64,000 bases of DNA, taken from Streptomyces spinoverrucosus (GTDB lineage: Bacteria; Actinomycetota; Actinomycetes; Streptomycetales; Streptomycetaceae). How positions within the stretch are numbered: the stretch's first letter is position 1; each line of letters begins with the position of its first letter. Positions 6,552 through 15,310 of this stretch are shown here, in pieces. Location of the stretch: NCBI RefSeq assembly GCF_015712165.1, contig NZ_JADPZX010000001.1:1984001-2048000 (forward strand), written 5' to 3'. The notes beneath the pieces are model-generated. The model saw only the letters and a program-made list of their open reading frames with translations. It was not told where the DNA came from and searched no databases. A program made the translations under genes and the position numbers.

Positions 6552-9085
6552 GAAGCCTGCCTTTCTGAGGGTACGGAGAGAAACTCGGGGCGCGTTCCCG
6601 CGCGGAGGGTGAGGACCATGGTGAGGCCGCCGCCGGGGGTGTCCTCGGCGTTGAGGGTGCCGCCCATGGCCTCGGCGAAGCCGCGGGCGACCGCGAGACC
6701 AAGGCCGACTCCGGCACCGCGCGGGGCGTCGCCGTACCGCTGGAACGGCTCGAAGATGCGTTCCTTCACGTCGTCCGGCACGCCCGGTCCCCGGTCCACG
6801 ACCCGCACCTCGACGCGGTCGGCGATGGCGCTGGCGGCGACCAGCACGGGCGTACCGTCCGGGCTGTACTTGACCGCGTTCTCCACGACGTTGGCCACCG
6901 CCCGCTCCAGCAGCCCGGCGTCCACCCGGACCATGGGCAGCGTCTCCGGCACGTCCAGGACCACGCTGTCCTCGGGTACGCCGCCCAGCGCCATCGGGAC
7001 GACCTCGTCGAGGTCGACCTCGCGGATGATCGGCGTGACCGTGCCGGTCTGCAGGCGGGACATGTCGAGCAGGTTGCCGACCAGATGGTCGAGCCGGTCG
7101 GCGCCCTCCTCGATGCCTTCGAGCAGCTCCGCCCGGTCCTCCTCGGACCACGCCACGTCGTCGGACCGCAGGCTGGAGACGGCCGCCTTGATCCCGGCCA
7201 GTGGAGTACGCAGGTCGTGGCTGACGGCGGCCAGCAGGGCCGTGCGGATGCGGTTGCCCTCGGCCAGCGCACGCGCCTGGTCGGCCTCCTCCTTCAGGCG
7301 GCGGCGGTCCAGTACGACCACGGCCTGGGCGGCGAACGCGGCCAGCACCCGGCGGTCCTCGGCGGGCAGCACCCGGCCGGTCAGCGCGAGCGCCATGTGG
7401 TCACCGACGGGCATGTCCACGTCCGCGTCCTCGGGGCGTGCCACCGGCCCGCCGAAGCCGGCGCGGCCCACGCACGTCCACGGGTCGACGTCGCTCTGGC
7501 GCTCCAGCAGCGCGGCCGACTCCATGCCGAAGGTCTCGCGCACCCGCTCCAGCAGGGCCTCCAGACTGGTCTCGCCGCGCAGCACATTGCCCGCGAGGAA
7601 GGACAGGATCTCCGACTCCGCCCGCAGCCGGGCCGCCTGGTGGGTGCGCCGGGCGGCGATGTCCACCACCGACGCCACGGACACCGCGACGGCCACGAAG
7701 ATCACCAGCGCGACGATGTTCTTCGAGTCGGCGATGGTCAGCCGGTGCAGGGGCGGGGTGAAGAAGTAGTTCAGCAGGAACGATCCGAAGGCTGCCGAGG
7801 CCAGCGCCGGCAGCAGCCCGCCGAGCAGGGCCGCCGCGACCGTCAGGGTCAGGAAGAGCAGCACGTTGTTGGCGAGGCCGAGGTCGACGGCGTTCAGCAC
7901 CACCGCCATGATCGCCGGACCGGCGAGGCCGACGGTCCAGCCCCAGATGATCCGGGCCCGCCCCAGCCGCGCGCCCCGGGCCACGGGCAGTCCGCGTCCC
8001 TTGGCGACCTCCTCGTGGGTGACGATGTGGACGTCGAGGTCGGGACCGGACTCGCGGGCGACCGTCGCGCCGACGCCGGGTCCGAAGACGTACTGCCAGG
8101 TCTTGCGCCGCGACGACCCGAGGACGATCTGGGTGGCGTTCACACCGCGCGCGAAGTCCAGCAGCGCGGCCGGTATGTCGTCGCCGACGACGTGGTGGAA
8201 GGTGCCGCCGAGGTCCTCGACCAGGGTGCGCTGGACGGCGAGTTCCTTCGGGGAGGCGGCCGTGAGTCCGTCGCTGCGCGCTATGTAGACGGCGAGCACC
8301 TCGCCGCCGGCGCCCTTCTCCGCCAGGCGGGCCGCACGCCGGATCAGGGTGCGCCCCTCCGGGCCGCCGGTCAGACCCACCACGATCCGCTCCCGCGAGC
8401 CCCAGATCTTCGACACCCGGTGCTCGCTGCGGTACTGCTTCAGATACTCGTCGACCCGGTCGGCCACCCACAGCAGCGCCAACTCGCGCAGGGCGGTCAG
8501 GTTTCCCGGCCGGAAGTAGTTCGACAGGGCGGCATCCACCTTGTCGGGCGTGTAGATGTTGCCGTGCGCCATACGGCGGCGCAGCGCCTCCGGCGACATG
8601 TCGACAAGCTCGATCTGGTCCGCCCGCCGGACGACTTCGTCCGGCACGGTCTCCCGCTGCCGGACCCCCGTGATCGACTCGACCACGTCTCCGAGGGACT
8701 CCAGGTGCTGGATGTTGACGGTGGAGATCACGTCGACGCCGGCCGCCAGCAGTTCCTCGACGTCCTGCCAGCGCTTGGCGTTGCGTGAGCCCGGGACGTT
8801 GGTGTGGGCGAGTTCGTCCACCAGGGCGACCTGCGGGCGGCGGGCCAGGACGGCGTCCACGTCCATCTCGGTGAAGGTGCCGCCGCGGTACTCCAGCCGC
8901 TTGCGCGGGATCTGTTCCAGGCCGTGCAGCATCACCTCGGTGCGGGGCCGGTCGTAGTGCTCGACGAAGGCCACCACGCAGTCCGTGCCGCGCTCCACCC
9001 GGCGGTGGGCCTCGGACAGCATGGCGTACGTCTTGCCCACGCCCGGTGCCGCACCGAGGTAGATCCGAAGCTTGCCGCGTGCCAT
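6545..9085 (-). CDS. kdpD: KdpD osmosensitive potassium sensor histidine kinase
   Basis: Sensor kinase of 846 residues. N-terminal KdpD domain with Walker A GAAPGVGKT (about 11-19) and DELAHTNVPGSRN; USP domain (about 235-355); four-helix DUF4118 membrane domain (about 385-490); GAF-like region; HisKA with phospho-acceptor His about 624 in VSHDLRTPL; HATPase with NVVENAVKYS and GAGVGLGLAVARGF. The ATG at 9085 (MARGKLRIYLG) is preferred over an in-frame TTG 24 bases upstream because it matches KdpD starts. Overlaps kdpE by 7 bases. Confidence 0.93.
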   Translation of the reverse strand: MARGKLRIYLGAAPGVGKTYAMLSEAHRRVERGTDCVVAFVEHYDRPRTEVMLHGLEQIPRKRLEYRGGTFTEMDVDAVLARRPQVALVDELAHTNVPGSRNAKRWQDVEELLAAGVDVISTVNIQHLESLGDVVESITGVRQRETVPDEVVRRADQIELVDMSPEALRRRMAHGNIYTPDKVDAALSNYFRPGNLTALRELALLWVADRVDEYLKQYRSEHRVSKIWGSRERIVVGLTGGPEGRTLIRRAARLAEKGAGGEVLAVYIARSDGLTAASPKELAVQRTLVEDLGGTFHHVVGDDIPAALLDFARGVNATQIVLGSSRRKTWQYVFGPGVGATVARESGPDLDVHIVTHEEVAKGRGLPVARGARLGRARIIWGWTVGLAGPAIMAVVLNAVDLGLANNVLLFLTLTVAAALLGGLLPALASAAFGSFLLNYFFTPPLHRLTIADSKNIVALVIFVAVAVSVASVVDIAARRTHQAARLRAESEILSFLAGNVLRGETSLEALLERVRETFGMESAALLERQSDVDPWTCVGRAGFGGPVARPEDADVDMPVGDHMALALTGRVLPAEDRRVLAAFAAQAVVVLDRRRLKEEADQARALAEGNRIRTALLAAVSHDLRTPLAGIKAAVSSLRSDDVAWSEEDRAELLEGIEEGADRLDHLVGNLLDMSRLQTGTVTPIIREVDLDEVVPMALGGVPEDSVVLDVPETLPMVRVDAGLLERAVANVVENAVKYSPDGTPVLVAASAIADRVEVRVVDRGPGVPDDVKERIFEPFQRYGDAPRGAGVGLGLAVARGFAEAMGGTLNAEDTPGGGLTMVLTLRAGTRPEFLSVPSERQASW

Positions 9086-9212
9086 GGCCTCATTGTCCGT
9101 CTTCCGCAAACTGCTGCGTACGCAGCGTCGACCTTACGGCCAACGTTCCGGGCAAACGGGACGACGAGGGGGTGCGGGGACGTCTTTGACAGAACCCTGA
9201 CGCGCCGGGCAT

Positions 9213-9251
9213 CGACAAAGGCCGCACCCCCACGGGATGCGGCCCTTGTCG
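9213..9251 (-). terminator. Hairpin terminator after the thioesterase-dut-DUF3710 operon
   Basis: Inverted repeat CGACAA(A)GGCCGCA / TGCGGCC(C)TTGTCG with an 11-base loop. It lies 35 bases after the stop of the DUF3710 gene and 128 bases upstream of kdpD, on the same strand, so it separates the two transcripts. Confidence 0.75.
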
Positions 9252-9285
9252 TGTCCGTTTTCCTTTTCCTTCTCAGCTTCCTTAC

Positions 9286-10050
9286 TCAGCGGACCTCGGT
9301 GATCTCCGGTCCGCGCTGCAGCTGCCCCATGCCGCCGGAGAAGCGGGAGTTGGCCTGGTCGTCCTGCTGGACGCCCTCGGGGACCATCTGCGCGTCGTTC
9401 GGCAGCTTGAGGACGATCGGGTCGCGGGGCGCCATCGGGCCCTCGCCGCGGACCACGACCGTGTCCCGGAAGATGTTCTCCAGCAGCCCGGCCGCCTGCG
9501 GCTGCACCGCGGCCTGACCCGAGATCACACCGCGCAGGAACCAGCGGGGCCCGTCCACACCGACGAACCGGACGACCTGGAAGCCGCCCGTGCCGTCCGG
9601 CAGCTGCACCGGCACCTGGGCCCGCAGCTCCCAGCCGAGCGAGCCCTCGACCTCGTCGACGATGCCGCCCTGCTGCGTGATGCCGGTGCCGATCTCCTCG
9701 CGCACCTCGCCCCAGATGCCCTCGCGCTTGGGGGCGGCGAAGGCCTGGAGCTGGATGGCGCTGTCCCGGAGCGCGACGGTCGCCGCGACGATCGCGTCAC
9801 CCGCGACCTCCACCCGCAGCTCCATGCCGTCGACTCCCGGCACGAACAGCCCGCCCAGGTCGACCCGGCCCTCGGCCGGATCCCGCACCTCGGAGCTGTC
9901 CCACGGTCCGTCGGGACGCGGCTCCGGCTCCAGCCGCACCCGCTCGCGACCGACCTCGTCGTCCGCCTCAGTGTCGACGCTGTCGACGACCTGCTCGGCC
10001 TCGCCGGCCGCGTCCTCGGCGGCACCCTTCTTCTTGCGACGTCCGAACAC
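9286..10050 (-). CDS. DUF3710 family protein
   Basis: Product of 254 residues starting at a GTG (VFGRRKKKG). An acidic, disordered N-terminus (about 10-65) precedes the conserved DUF3710 body with DLGGLFVPG and RFVGVDGPRWFLRGVISG. The C-terminus is Gln- and Met-rich. The start lies one base after the dut stop, making it the last gene of a thioesterase-dut-DUF3710 operon; dut-DUF3710 pairing is also seen in mycobacteria (Rv2697c-Rv2696c). Soluble; function unknown. Confidence 0.88.
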   Translation of the reverse strand: MFGRRKKKGAAEDAAGEAEQVVDSVDTEADDEVGRERVRLEPEPRPDGPWDSSEVRDPAEGRVDLGGLFVPGVDGMELRVEVAGDAIVAATVALRDSAIQLQAFAAPKREGIWGEVREEIGTGITQQGGIVDEVEGSLGWELRAQVPVQLPDGTGGFQVVRFVGVDGPRWFLRGVISGQAAVQPQAAGLLENIFRDTVVVRGEGPMAPRDPIVLKLPNDAQMVPEGVQQDDQANSRFSGGMGQLQRGPEITEVR

Positions 10051-10051
10051 G

Positions 10052-10603
10052 TCACTGTCCTTCCCGGTCGGATACGACCGAAGCGTATCGATTCCCACCC
10101 GCCTTGCCGCCGACGGCGGCATGACCGCTTGTGCCGCCCCCGTCGCCCACCGCGGCATGACCGCCGGTGGACCCGAAGCCCCCCGCGGCCCGCGCCGAGC
10201 CGGGAAGCTCCGCCACCACCTGGAAGCGGACCCTCTCGACCTGCTGGACGACCAGTTGGGCAATCCGGTCGAAGCGCTCGAACCGCACGGTCTCGCGCGG
10301 GTCGAGATTCACCACGATCACCTTGATCTCCCCACGGTACCCGGCATCAACCGTCCCCGGGGCATTCACGAGGGCGACACCGCAGCGGGCGGCGAGACCG
10401 GAACGCGGGTGCACGAAGGCCGCGTACCCCTCGGGCAGCGCCACAGACACTCCCGTGGGCAGCACGGCTCGTTCACCCGGCGCCAGTTCGCAGGCCTCGG
10501 TGGTGCGCAGATCGGCTCCCGCGTCACCGGGGTGTGCATACGCGGGAAGCGGTACGTCCGGGTCGACGCGCCGGATCAGCACGTTCACGGGGTCGCGGCT
10601 CAC
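10052..10603 (-). CDS. dut: dUTP pyrophosphatase (dUTPase)
   Basis: Trimeric dUTPase hydrolysing dUTP to dUMP and PPi, which keeps uracil out of DNA and supplies dUMP for thymidylate synthesis. All five motifs are visible: HPGDAGADL (motif 1), VHPRSGLA (2), GTVDAGYRGEIKVIVVNL (3), RFDRIAQLVV (4) and a Gly-rich C-terminal GGFGSTGGHAA (5). At 183 residues it is slightly longer than usual because of a Gly-rich tail after motif 5. The GTG start overlaps the upstream thioesterase stop by 4 bases (GTGA); the stop lies one base from DUF3710. A thymidine kinase for the same pathway lies at 24989. Confidence 0.95.
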   Translation of the reverse strand: MSRDPVNVLIRRVDPDVPLPAYAHPGDAGADLRTTEACELAPGERAVLPTGVSVALPEGYAAFVHPRSGLAARCGVALVNAPGTVDAGYRGEIKVIVVNLDPRETVRFERFDRIAQLVVQQVERVRFQVVAELPGSARAAGGFGSTGGHAAVGDGGGTSGHAAVGGKAGGNRYASVVSDREGQ

Positions 10604-11184
10604 GGGTTCACCTCGAAGGCGCGGGCGCGCCGAATCTGGTCGGGGTCGTTCATGGCGGCCTGGATCTCCTCCTCGCGGCCATGGTCGACGAAGTGTTCGA
10701 CCTTGACCTCGATGAAGAGGGCGTCGGCACGGACGGCGACGGGGCCGTCGGGGGCGCCGACGCGTCCGGTGGCCGTCGAGTAGATCTTCCGTCCGGCCAC
10801 CGCGGTCACCTCGGCCGCGAGGTGCAGTGTGGTGCCCACCGGCACGGGACGGACGAAGTCGGTCTCCAGCCGGCCGGTCACGGCGATGGTGCGCAGCAGC
10901 CAGTTCAGCGAGCCGAGTGTCTCGTCGAGGGCGGTGGCGAGCACTCCGCCGTGCGCGAGGCCGGGAGCGCCCTGGTGTTCGGGCCGTACGGTGAACTCAG
11001 CGGTGATCGACACCCCTTCGCCGGCCCGCGCCGCCAGGTGCAGCCCGTGCGGCTGTTCACCGCCGCAGCCGAAGCACTGGCCGTAGTGCGCGCCGAGGAG
11101 CTCACCGGGCGCGGGAGCGTCGGCGTGCCGCACCGGCTTCTTCGCGTCGGCGGGCGGCGTCAAAGTCGGGGATGTACCACTCAC
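10600..11184 (-). CDS. PaaI/YbgC-type hotdog-fold thioesterase
   Basis: Product of 194 residues. The hotdog domain (about 55-170) carries LAHGGVLATALDETLGSLNWLL, the characteristic HGG with a downstream Asp/Glu for acyl-CoA thioester hydrolysis, and TGRLETDFVRPVPVGTTL. An N-terminal CFGCG motif is common in actinobacterial members. The start is GTG at 11184 with AAGG upstream. It is the first gene of a coupled operon with dut (4-base overlap). The natural acyl substrate is unknown. Confidence 0.85.
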   Translation of the reverse strand: MSGTSPTLTPPADAKKPVRHADAPAPGELLGAHYGQCFGCGGEQPHGLHLAARAGEGVSITAEFTVRPEHQGAPGLAHGGVLATALDETLGSLNWLLRTIAVTGRLETDFVRPVPVGTTLHLAAEVTAVAGRKIYSTATGRVGAPDGPVAVRADALFIEVKVEHFVDHGREEEIQAAMNDPDQIRRARAFEVNP

Positions 11185-11296
11185 AGGCGCAGACCTTACC
11201 CGCCCGCCCGTCTCCCACCACCGCCCTGCCTGACAGCGCTGCGCACTGGCCCCCCTGATCCTGGCGGCGCGCGGACACCGTGCCAAGCTTGACGTC

Positions 11297-11764
11297 ATGC
11301 AGCTCTCCGCCGCCCCTTACGAAGAACGCCTCACCGCGCCCCGCTCCTGGTGGCTGATCAGCTTCCTGGCCGGGGTCTCGCTCGCCCTGATCCTGCTGCC
11401 GTTCGGCACGCTGCCGATGCTGGGCGGCCTGGTCGGCGGCACGGCCGCCGCGGCGGTGGCGGCGAGTTCCTACGGCTCGGTCCGCATCCGCGTGGTGGGC
11501 GGTTCCCTGATCGCCGGCGAGGCGAAGGTCCCGGTCACGGCGCTGGGCGAGGTCGAGATCCTGAGCCCCGAGGAGGCCCGGGCCTGGCGCACCCACAAGG
11601 CCGACACCCGCGCCTTCATGCTGCTGCGCGCCTACATCCCCACGGCCCTGCGCGTCGCGATCACCGATCCCGCGGACCCGACGCCGTACCTGTACCTGTC
11701 GACGCGTGAGCCGGAGCGGCTGGCGGAGGCGATCAGGACGGCGAGGGAAGCGGCTGCCGCGTAA
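11297..11764 (+). CDS. DUF3093 family membrane protein
   Basis: Product of 155 residues with two adjacent hydrophobic helices near the N-terminus (about 18-60: WWLISFLAGVSLALILLPFG, then a Gly/Ala-rich segment). A soluble domain follows with the DUF3093 pattern YGSVRIRVVGGSLIAGEAKVP, ARAFMLLRAYIP and LYLSTREPERLAEAI. This resembles a PH-like accessory domain. Divergent from the thioesterase operon and convergent with the next gene (12-base gap). The same neighbourhood (dut, then DUF3093) occurs in mycobacteria as Rv2697c-Rv2698. Role unknown. Confidence 0.87.
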   Translation: MQLSAAPYEERLTAPRSWWLISFLAGVSLALILLPFGTLPMLGGLVGGTAAAAVAASSYGSVRIRVVGGSLIAGEAKVPVTALGEVEILSPEEARAWRTHKADTRAFMLLRAYIPTALRVAITDPADPTPYLYLSTREPERLAEAIRTAREAAAA

Positions 11765-11776
11765 CGGCGGCGCCGC

Positions 11777-12715
11777 TCAGCGCCCGGGCTCCGGCGGCTC
11801 CCCGTTGCCCATCGGCAGCGCGTCCGGGGGGCGCTCCAGGGGCGGCAGCTCCGTCAGCTGGTCCCAGGGCACCTGCATCTTGCGCAGGTCCGCTCGGATC
11901 CGCGAGGCGAGCTTCTTGGTGTCCCGCCGGTTCATGACCGCGCCGACCGCGGCACCGACCATGAACGGCATCAGGTTGGGCAGGTTGCGCACCATGCGCT
12001 TCATGATCTGCTGGCGCAGCTGCCGCTTCATGTGACCGCCGAGGGCGGAGTTGACCGTCGAGGGCTTCAGGGGATCGATGCCCCGCTCCTCCGACCAGGA
12101 CCTCAGGTAGGCGCTGCTGCGGTCCTTGAGGTTGCCCGGCGGCCGCACGCCGTAGACCTCGTGGAGCTCGGCGATCAGCTTCAGCTCTATCGCCGCGACC
12201 CCGGTGATCTCCGCGGCCAGCTCGGCGGGCATCGCGGGCGGCACGGGCAGCATCGCCGCCGCTCCCACGCCCGCTCCGACCGTCCCCGACGCGTTCGCCG
12301 CGCCCGCGACCAGCTTGTCCGCGAGCTGCTCGGGACCGAGGCCGGGGAAGTGCCTGCGCAGCGTCGCCAGGTCTCGTACGGGGATCCGGGGGGCCATCTC
12401 GATCAGCCGGTCGGCGAGATACCCGAGGCCCGCCCTGGCGTGCTGGCCGCCCTTGCGGACGCCGTCCCTGGCCAGCTCCCTGGCCCTGTCCCGGATCACC
12501 GCCGCCCGCCGTCTGGCGACGGGGGTGGGACCCTGGGCCGGCACCGGGAGGTCAGCCCGGTCACCGGCGCGTTCGAGCGAGGCCGACCCCGTAGGGACCG
12601 GTCCCGTGGCGGAGGAGCCCCGCTCGTCGTCACGCACGCCGTGAGGGCCGTCGGACGGCCCCGAGTCCGCTCCCCAGGGGAAGCGGCGCTTCCTGGGTGG
12701 GGTCGAGCCAGTCAC
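11777..12715 (-). CDS. Conserved actinobacterial hypothetical protein, possibly EcsC-like
   Basis: Product of 312 residues from a GTG start. It has a basic/disordered N-terminal 70 residues, then an alpha-helical body with an Ala/Gly-rich hydrophobic stretch (TVGAGVGAAAMLPVPPAMPAE), AAIELKLIAELHEVYG, a Lys/Arg-rich segment (MKRQLRQQIMKRMVRN) and a second hydrophobic stretch (FMVGAAVGAVMN). The IELKLIAELH pattern resembles EcsC-type proteins, but I am not certain. It starts 13 bases after DUF4193 ends, so the two are probably co-transcribed. Probably peripheral membrane. Confidence 0.7.
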   Translation of the reverse strand: MTGSTPPRKRRFPWGADSGPSDGPHGVRDDERGSSATGPVPTGSASLERAGDRADLPVPAQGPTPVARRRAAVIRDRARELARDGVRKGGQHARAGLGYLADRLIEMAPRIPVRDLATLRRHFPGLGPEQLADKLVAGAANASGTVGAGVGAAAMLPVPPAMPAELAAEITGVAAIELKLIAELHEVYGVRPPGNLKDRSSAYLRSWSEERGIDPLKPSTVNSALGGHMKRQLRQQIMKRMVRNLPNLMPFMVGAAVGAVMNRRDTKKLASRIRADLRKMQVPWDQLTELPPLERPPDALPMGNGEPPEPGR

Positions 12716-12728
12716 GGCCGACCCCGCC

Positions 12729-13025
12729 TCAGTCGCAGTCGCGGCAGATCGGCTGACCGTTCTTCTCCCGGGCCAGCTGGCTGCGGTGGTGGACCAGGAA
12801 GCAGCTCATGCACGTGAACTCGTCCTGCTGCTTCGGCAGGACGCGGACCGCCAGCTCCTCGTTCGAGAGGTCGGCGCCGGGCAGCTCAAGGCCCTCGGCG
12901 GCCTCGAATTCGTCGACGTCCACGGCCGAGGCGGACTTGTCGTTCCGCCGGGCCTTCAGCTCTTCAAGGCTGTCCGAGTCGACGTCGTCGTCGGTCTTGC
13001 GTGGAGTGTCGTAATCGGTTGCCAT
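12729..13025 (-). CDS. DUF4193 zinc-ribbon protein
   Basis: Product of 98 residues with a very acidic first half and a C-terminal four-cysteine zinc ribbon: CMSC (Cys72, Cys75) and CRDC (Cys94, Cys97). The start MATDYDTPR and FTCMSCFLVHHRSQLA are diagnostic for DUF4193, an actinobacteria-specific family of unknown function (Rv2699c-like), here beside the dut/DUF3093 region as in mycobacteria. The ATG has a purine-rich GGGGGAGAG upstream. Possibly binds RNA polymerase or nucleic acid, but that is speculative. Confidence 0.93.
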   Translation of the reverse strand: MATDYDTPRKTDDDVDSDSLEELKARRNDKSASAVDVDEFEAAEGLELPGADLSNEELAVRVLPKQQDEFTCMSCFLVHHRSQLAREKNGQPICRDCD

Positions 13026-13417
13026 GTCGCTCTCCCCCTCCGGGTGTCTGCGGTGTCTCCAGCGCACGTAACGCGTGAGAGGCCGGACTTGTGCCCGACC
13101 CGAGGCGGAGATTTTGCCTCACATCAAGGTCTGTTACTCAATCGACACCCAACCGGACTCCTCACGAGTGATCGGCTTGGATGGCGATCGGGACCGTACA
13201 CGGTCCGAATGTCGCACTTCAAAGGCGTCTCACCGTGTACTTCCCGTGATCAGCCCCCTGGAAAACCCGGATTTTCCGGGCTTCTCGGCCACTCACATGA
13301 TCACGGAGAGTAGATGGCCGGAAAATCGCCTTTGTGATCGATCACACATGGGACGTCCGGACGGGTGCCCCGAGAATTCCGCGCAAAGCGAACATCCCCG
13401 GGTGTGTCGCCAGGCTC
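13026..13417. other. Intergenic region of 392 bases
   Basis: Noncoding space between the cutS stop and the DUF4193 start, both on the minus strand. It holds a terminator-like hairpin for cutRS (13266-13280) and presumably the DUF4193 promoter. It is noticeably less GC-rich than its surroundings. I see no convincing ORF in it. Confidence 0.6.
13266..13280 (-). terminator. Probable cutRS terminator
   Basis: On the minus strand, CCCGG-AAAAT-CCGGG is followed directly by TTTTCC, a short rho-independent-type signal about 140 bases past the cutS stop. The stem is only five base pairs, so the call is moderate. Confidence 0.5.
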
Positions 13418-14650
13418 TCAGATCGGGAAAGTGACCCGCATCACGAGGCCGCCTCCCTCCCGCGGCCGCGCCGCGATGTGCCCGCCGTGCGCGCGGGCCA
13501 CGGACCGGACGATGGACAGGCCGAGGCCGACGCCCTTGTCGCTTCCGGTGCGCTCCGTGCGCAGTCTCCGGAAGGGCTCGAAGAGGTTGTCGATCTCGTA
13601 CGCCGGCACCACCGGCCCGGTGTTCGCGACGACCAGGACGGCCTGGCCGTGCTGGATCTCGGTGGTGACCTCGACCCAGCCGTCCTCGGGGACGTTGTAC
13701 CGCACGGCGTTCTGCACCAGGTTCAGCGCGATCCGCTCCAGCAGGACGCCGTTGCCCTGGACGACCGCGGGCTCGCGCTTGCCACGGAACCGCACGCCCT
13801 TGGCCGCCGCTTCTGCGTGCACCTGGTCGATGGCCTGCGAGGCGACCTCGGCGAGGTCCACGGGCCCCCGCTCCACGATCTGGTTGTCGCTGCGGGCGAG
13901 CAGCAGCAGGCCCTCCACGAGCTGCTCGCTGCGCTCGTTGGTGGCCAGCAGCGTCTTGCCGAGCTGCTGGAGCTCCACGGGCGCGCCCGGGTCGGACAGG
14001 TGCACTTCGAGGAGCGTGCGGTTGATCGCGAGCGGGGTTCTGAGCTCGTGGGAGGCGTTGCCGACGAAGCGCTGCTGGGCGGTGAAGGCCCGCTGCAGCC
14101 GCTCCAGCATGTCGTCGAAGGTGTCGGCCAGCTCCTTGAGCTCGTCGTCCGGACCGTCCAGCTCGATCCGCCGGGACAGATCCGATCCGGCGACCGCGCG
14201 CGCGGTGCGGGTGATCCGCCCGAGCGGCGAGAGCACCCGGCCGGCCATGGCGTAGCCGAACGCGAAGGCGATCACGGCGAGACCGAGCAGGGCCAGCAGC
14301 GAGCGGCTGAGCAGGTTGTCCAAGGCGTGCTGGCGCTGCTCGTTGACGCAGGCGTTCATGGCCTCGTTGAGCTCGCTCGCGGTCGGCGAGCCCGGGAAGT
14401 TGCAGGTCTCGCTCGCCACCTGGCCGGAGAGGATCTTGAAGGGCAGGTCACTGCCGACGTTCATGGCGTTCGCGGCGAGCAGGTAGATGATCGACAGCAG
14501 CATGATGCCGGCGATCAGGAACATGCCGCCGTACAGCAGCGTGAGCCGTATCCGGATGGTCGGCCGCAGGAGCGGGAACGGAGGGGCTGCCTTCCTGGGG
14601 TCCCAGGTGGGCTTCGGGGGCGCCTGGGGAGGCGCGGGGTGCGCGGCCAC
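13418..14650 (-). CDS. cutS: CutS sensor histidine kinase
   Basis: Membrane kinase of 410 residues partnering CutR; in Streptomyces this system has been linked to secretion/envelope stress. TM1 about 37-60; small extracytoplasmic domain 61-115 with two cysteines (Cys83, Cys101); TM2 about 117-138; HAMP to about 190; HisKA with phospho-acceptor His201 (NASHELRTPL); HATPase with NLVQNAVRYN and GVGLGLSIVRSVA. The GTG start lies 6 bases after the cutR stop. The paired cysteines could form a redox-sensitive disulfide that reports on protein folding outside the cell. Confidence 0.93.
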   Translation of the reverse strand: MAAHPAPPQAPPKPTWDPRKAAPPFPLLRPTIRIRLTLLYGGMFLIAGIMLLSIIYLLAANAMNVGSDLPFKILSGQVASETCNFPGSPTASELNEAMNACVNEQRQHALDNLLSRSLLALLGLAVIAFAFGYAMAGRVLSPLGRITRTARAVAGSDLSRRIELDGPDDELKELADTFDDMLERLQRAFTAQQRFVGNASHELRTPLAINRTLLEVHLSDPGAPVELQQLGKTLLATNERSEQLVEGLLLLARSDNQIVERGPVDLAEVASQAIDQVHAEAAAKGVRFRGKREPAVVQGNGVLLERIALNLVQNAVRYNVPEDGWVEVTTEIQHGQAVLVVANTGPVVPAYEIDNLFEPFRRLRTERTGSDKGVGLGLSIVRSVARAHGGHIAARPREGGGLVMRVTFPI

Positions 14651-14656
14651 CGCCGA

Positions 14657-15310
14657 TCAGATCCGGTAACCGGAGCCGGGCACGGTCACGATGACGGGCG
14701 GCTCGCCCAGCTTGCGGCGCAGGGTCATGACGGTGACGCGCACCACGTTGGTGAACGGGTCGGTGTTCTCGTCCCAGGCCTTCTCCAGGAGCTGCTCGGC
14801 GGAGACGACGGCGCCCTCGCTGCGCATCAGCACCTCCAGGACGGCGAACTCCTTCGGCGCGAGCTGCACCTCCTTGCCGTCCCGGAAGACCTCGCGGCGG
14901 TTCGGGTCCAGCTTGATCCCGGCGCGCTCCAGGACGGGCGGCAGGGGCACGCTCGTACGGCGGCCGAGGGCACGCACGCGTGCGGTCAGCTCGCTGAACG
15001 CGAAGGGCTTGGGGAGATAGTCGTCGGCGCCGATCTCCAGGCCCTCGACGCGGTCACTGACGTCGCCGGACGCCGTGAGCATCAGCACGCGTGTGGGCAT
15101 GCCGAGCTCGACGATCTTGCGGCAGACGTCGTCACCGTGCACCAGGGGGAGGTCGCGGTCGAGGACGACCACGTCGTAGTCGTTGACGCCGATGCGCTCC
15201 AGGGCGGCCGCACCGTCGTACACGACGTCGACGGCCATGGCCTCCCGGCGCAGTCCGGTGGCCACCGCATCGGCGAGCAGTTGCTCGTCCTCGACGACGA
15301 GTACGCGCAC
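14657..15310 (-). CDS. cutR: CutR response regulator
   Basis: OmpR-family regulator of 217 residues, the length known for S. lividans CutR. Receiver domain 1-118 with EDE (8-10), phospho-acceptor Asp51 (VVVLDRDLPLVHG) and Lys in YLPKPFAF. Winged-helix domain about 130-217 (LAPKEFAVLEVLMR, VRVTVMTLRRKLG). I start at GTG 15310 (VRVLVVEDE) rather than the ATG 30 bases upstream, because the receiver domain begins here and the length then matches. Forms an operon with cutS. Confidence 0.93.
   Translation of the reverse strand: MRVLVVEDEQLLADAVATGLRREAMAVDVVYDGAAALERIGVNDYDVVVLDRDLPLVHGDDVCRKIVELGMPTRVLMLTASGDVSDRVEGLEIGADDYLPKPFAFSELTARVRALGRRTSVPLPPVLERAGIKLDPNRREVFRDGKEVQLAPKEFAVLEVLMRSEGAVVSAEQLLEKAWDENTDPFTNVVRVTVMTLRRKLGEPPVIVTVPGSGYRI

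Noticed and set aside
9086..9109. TTG start extending KdpD by eight residues
   Set aside because: The extra residues (MRKTDNEA) are not family-like and the ATG at 9085 gives the typical KdpD start.
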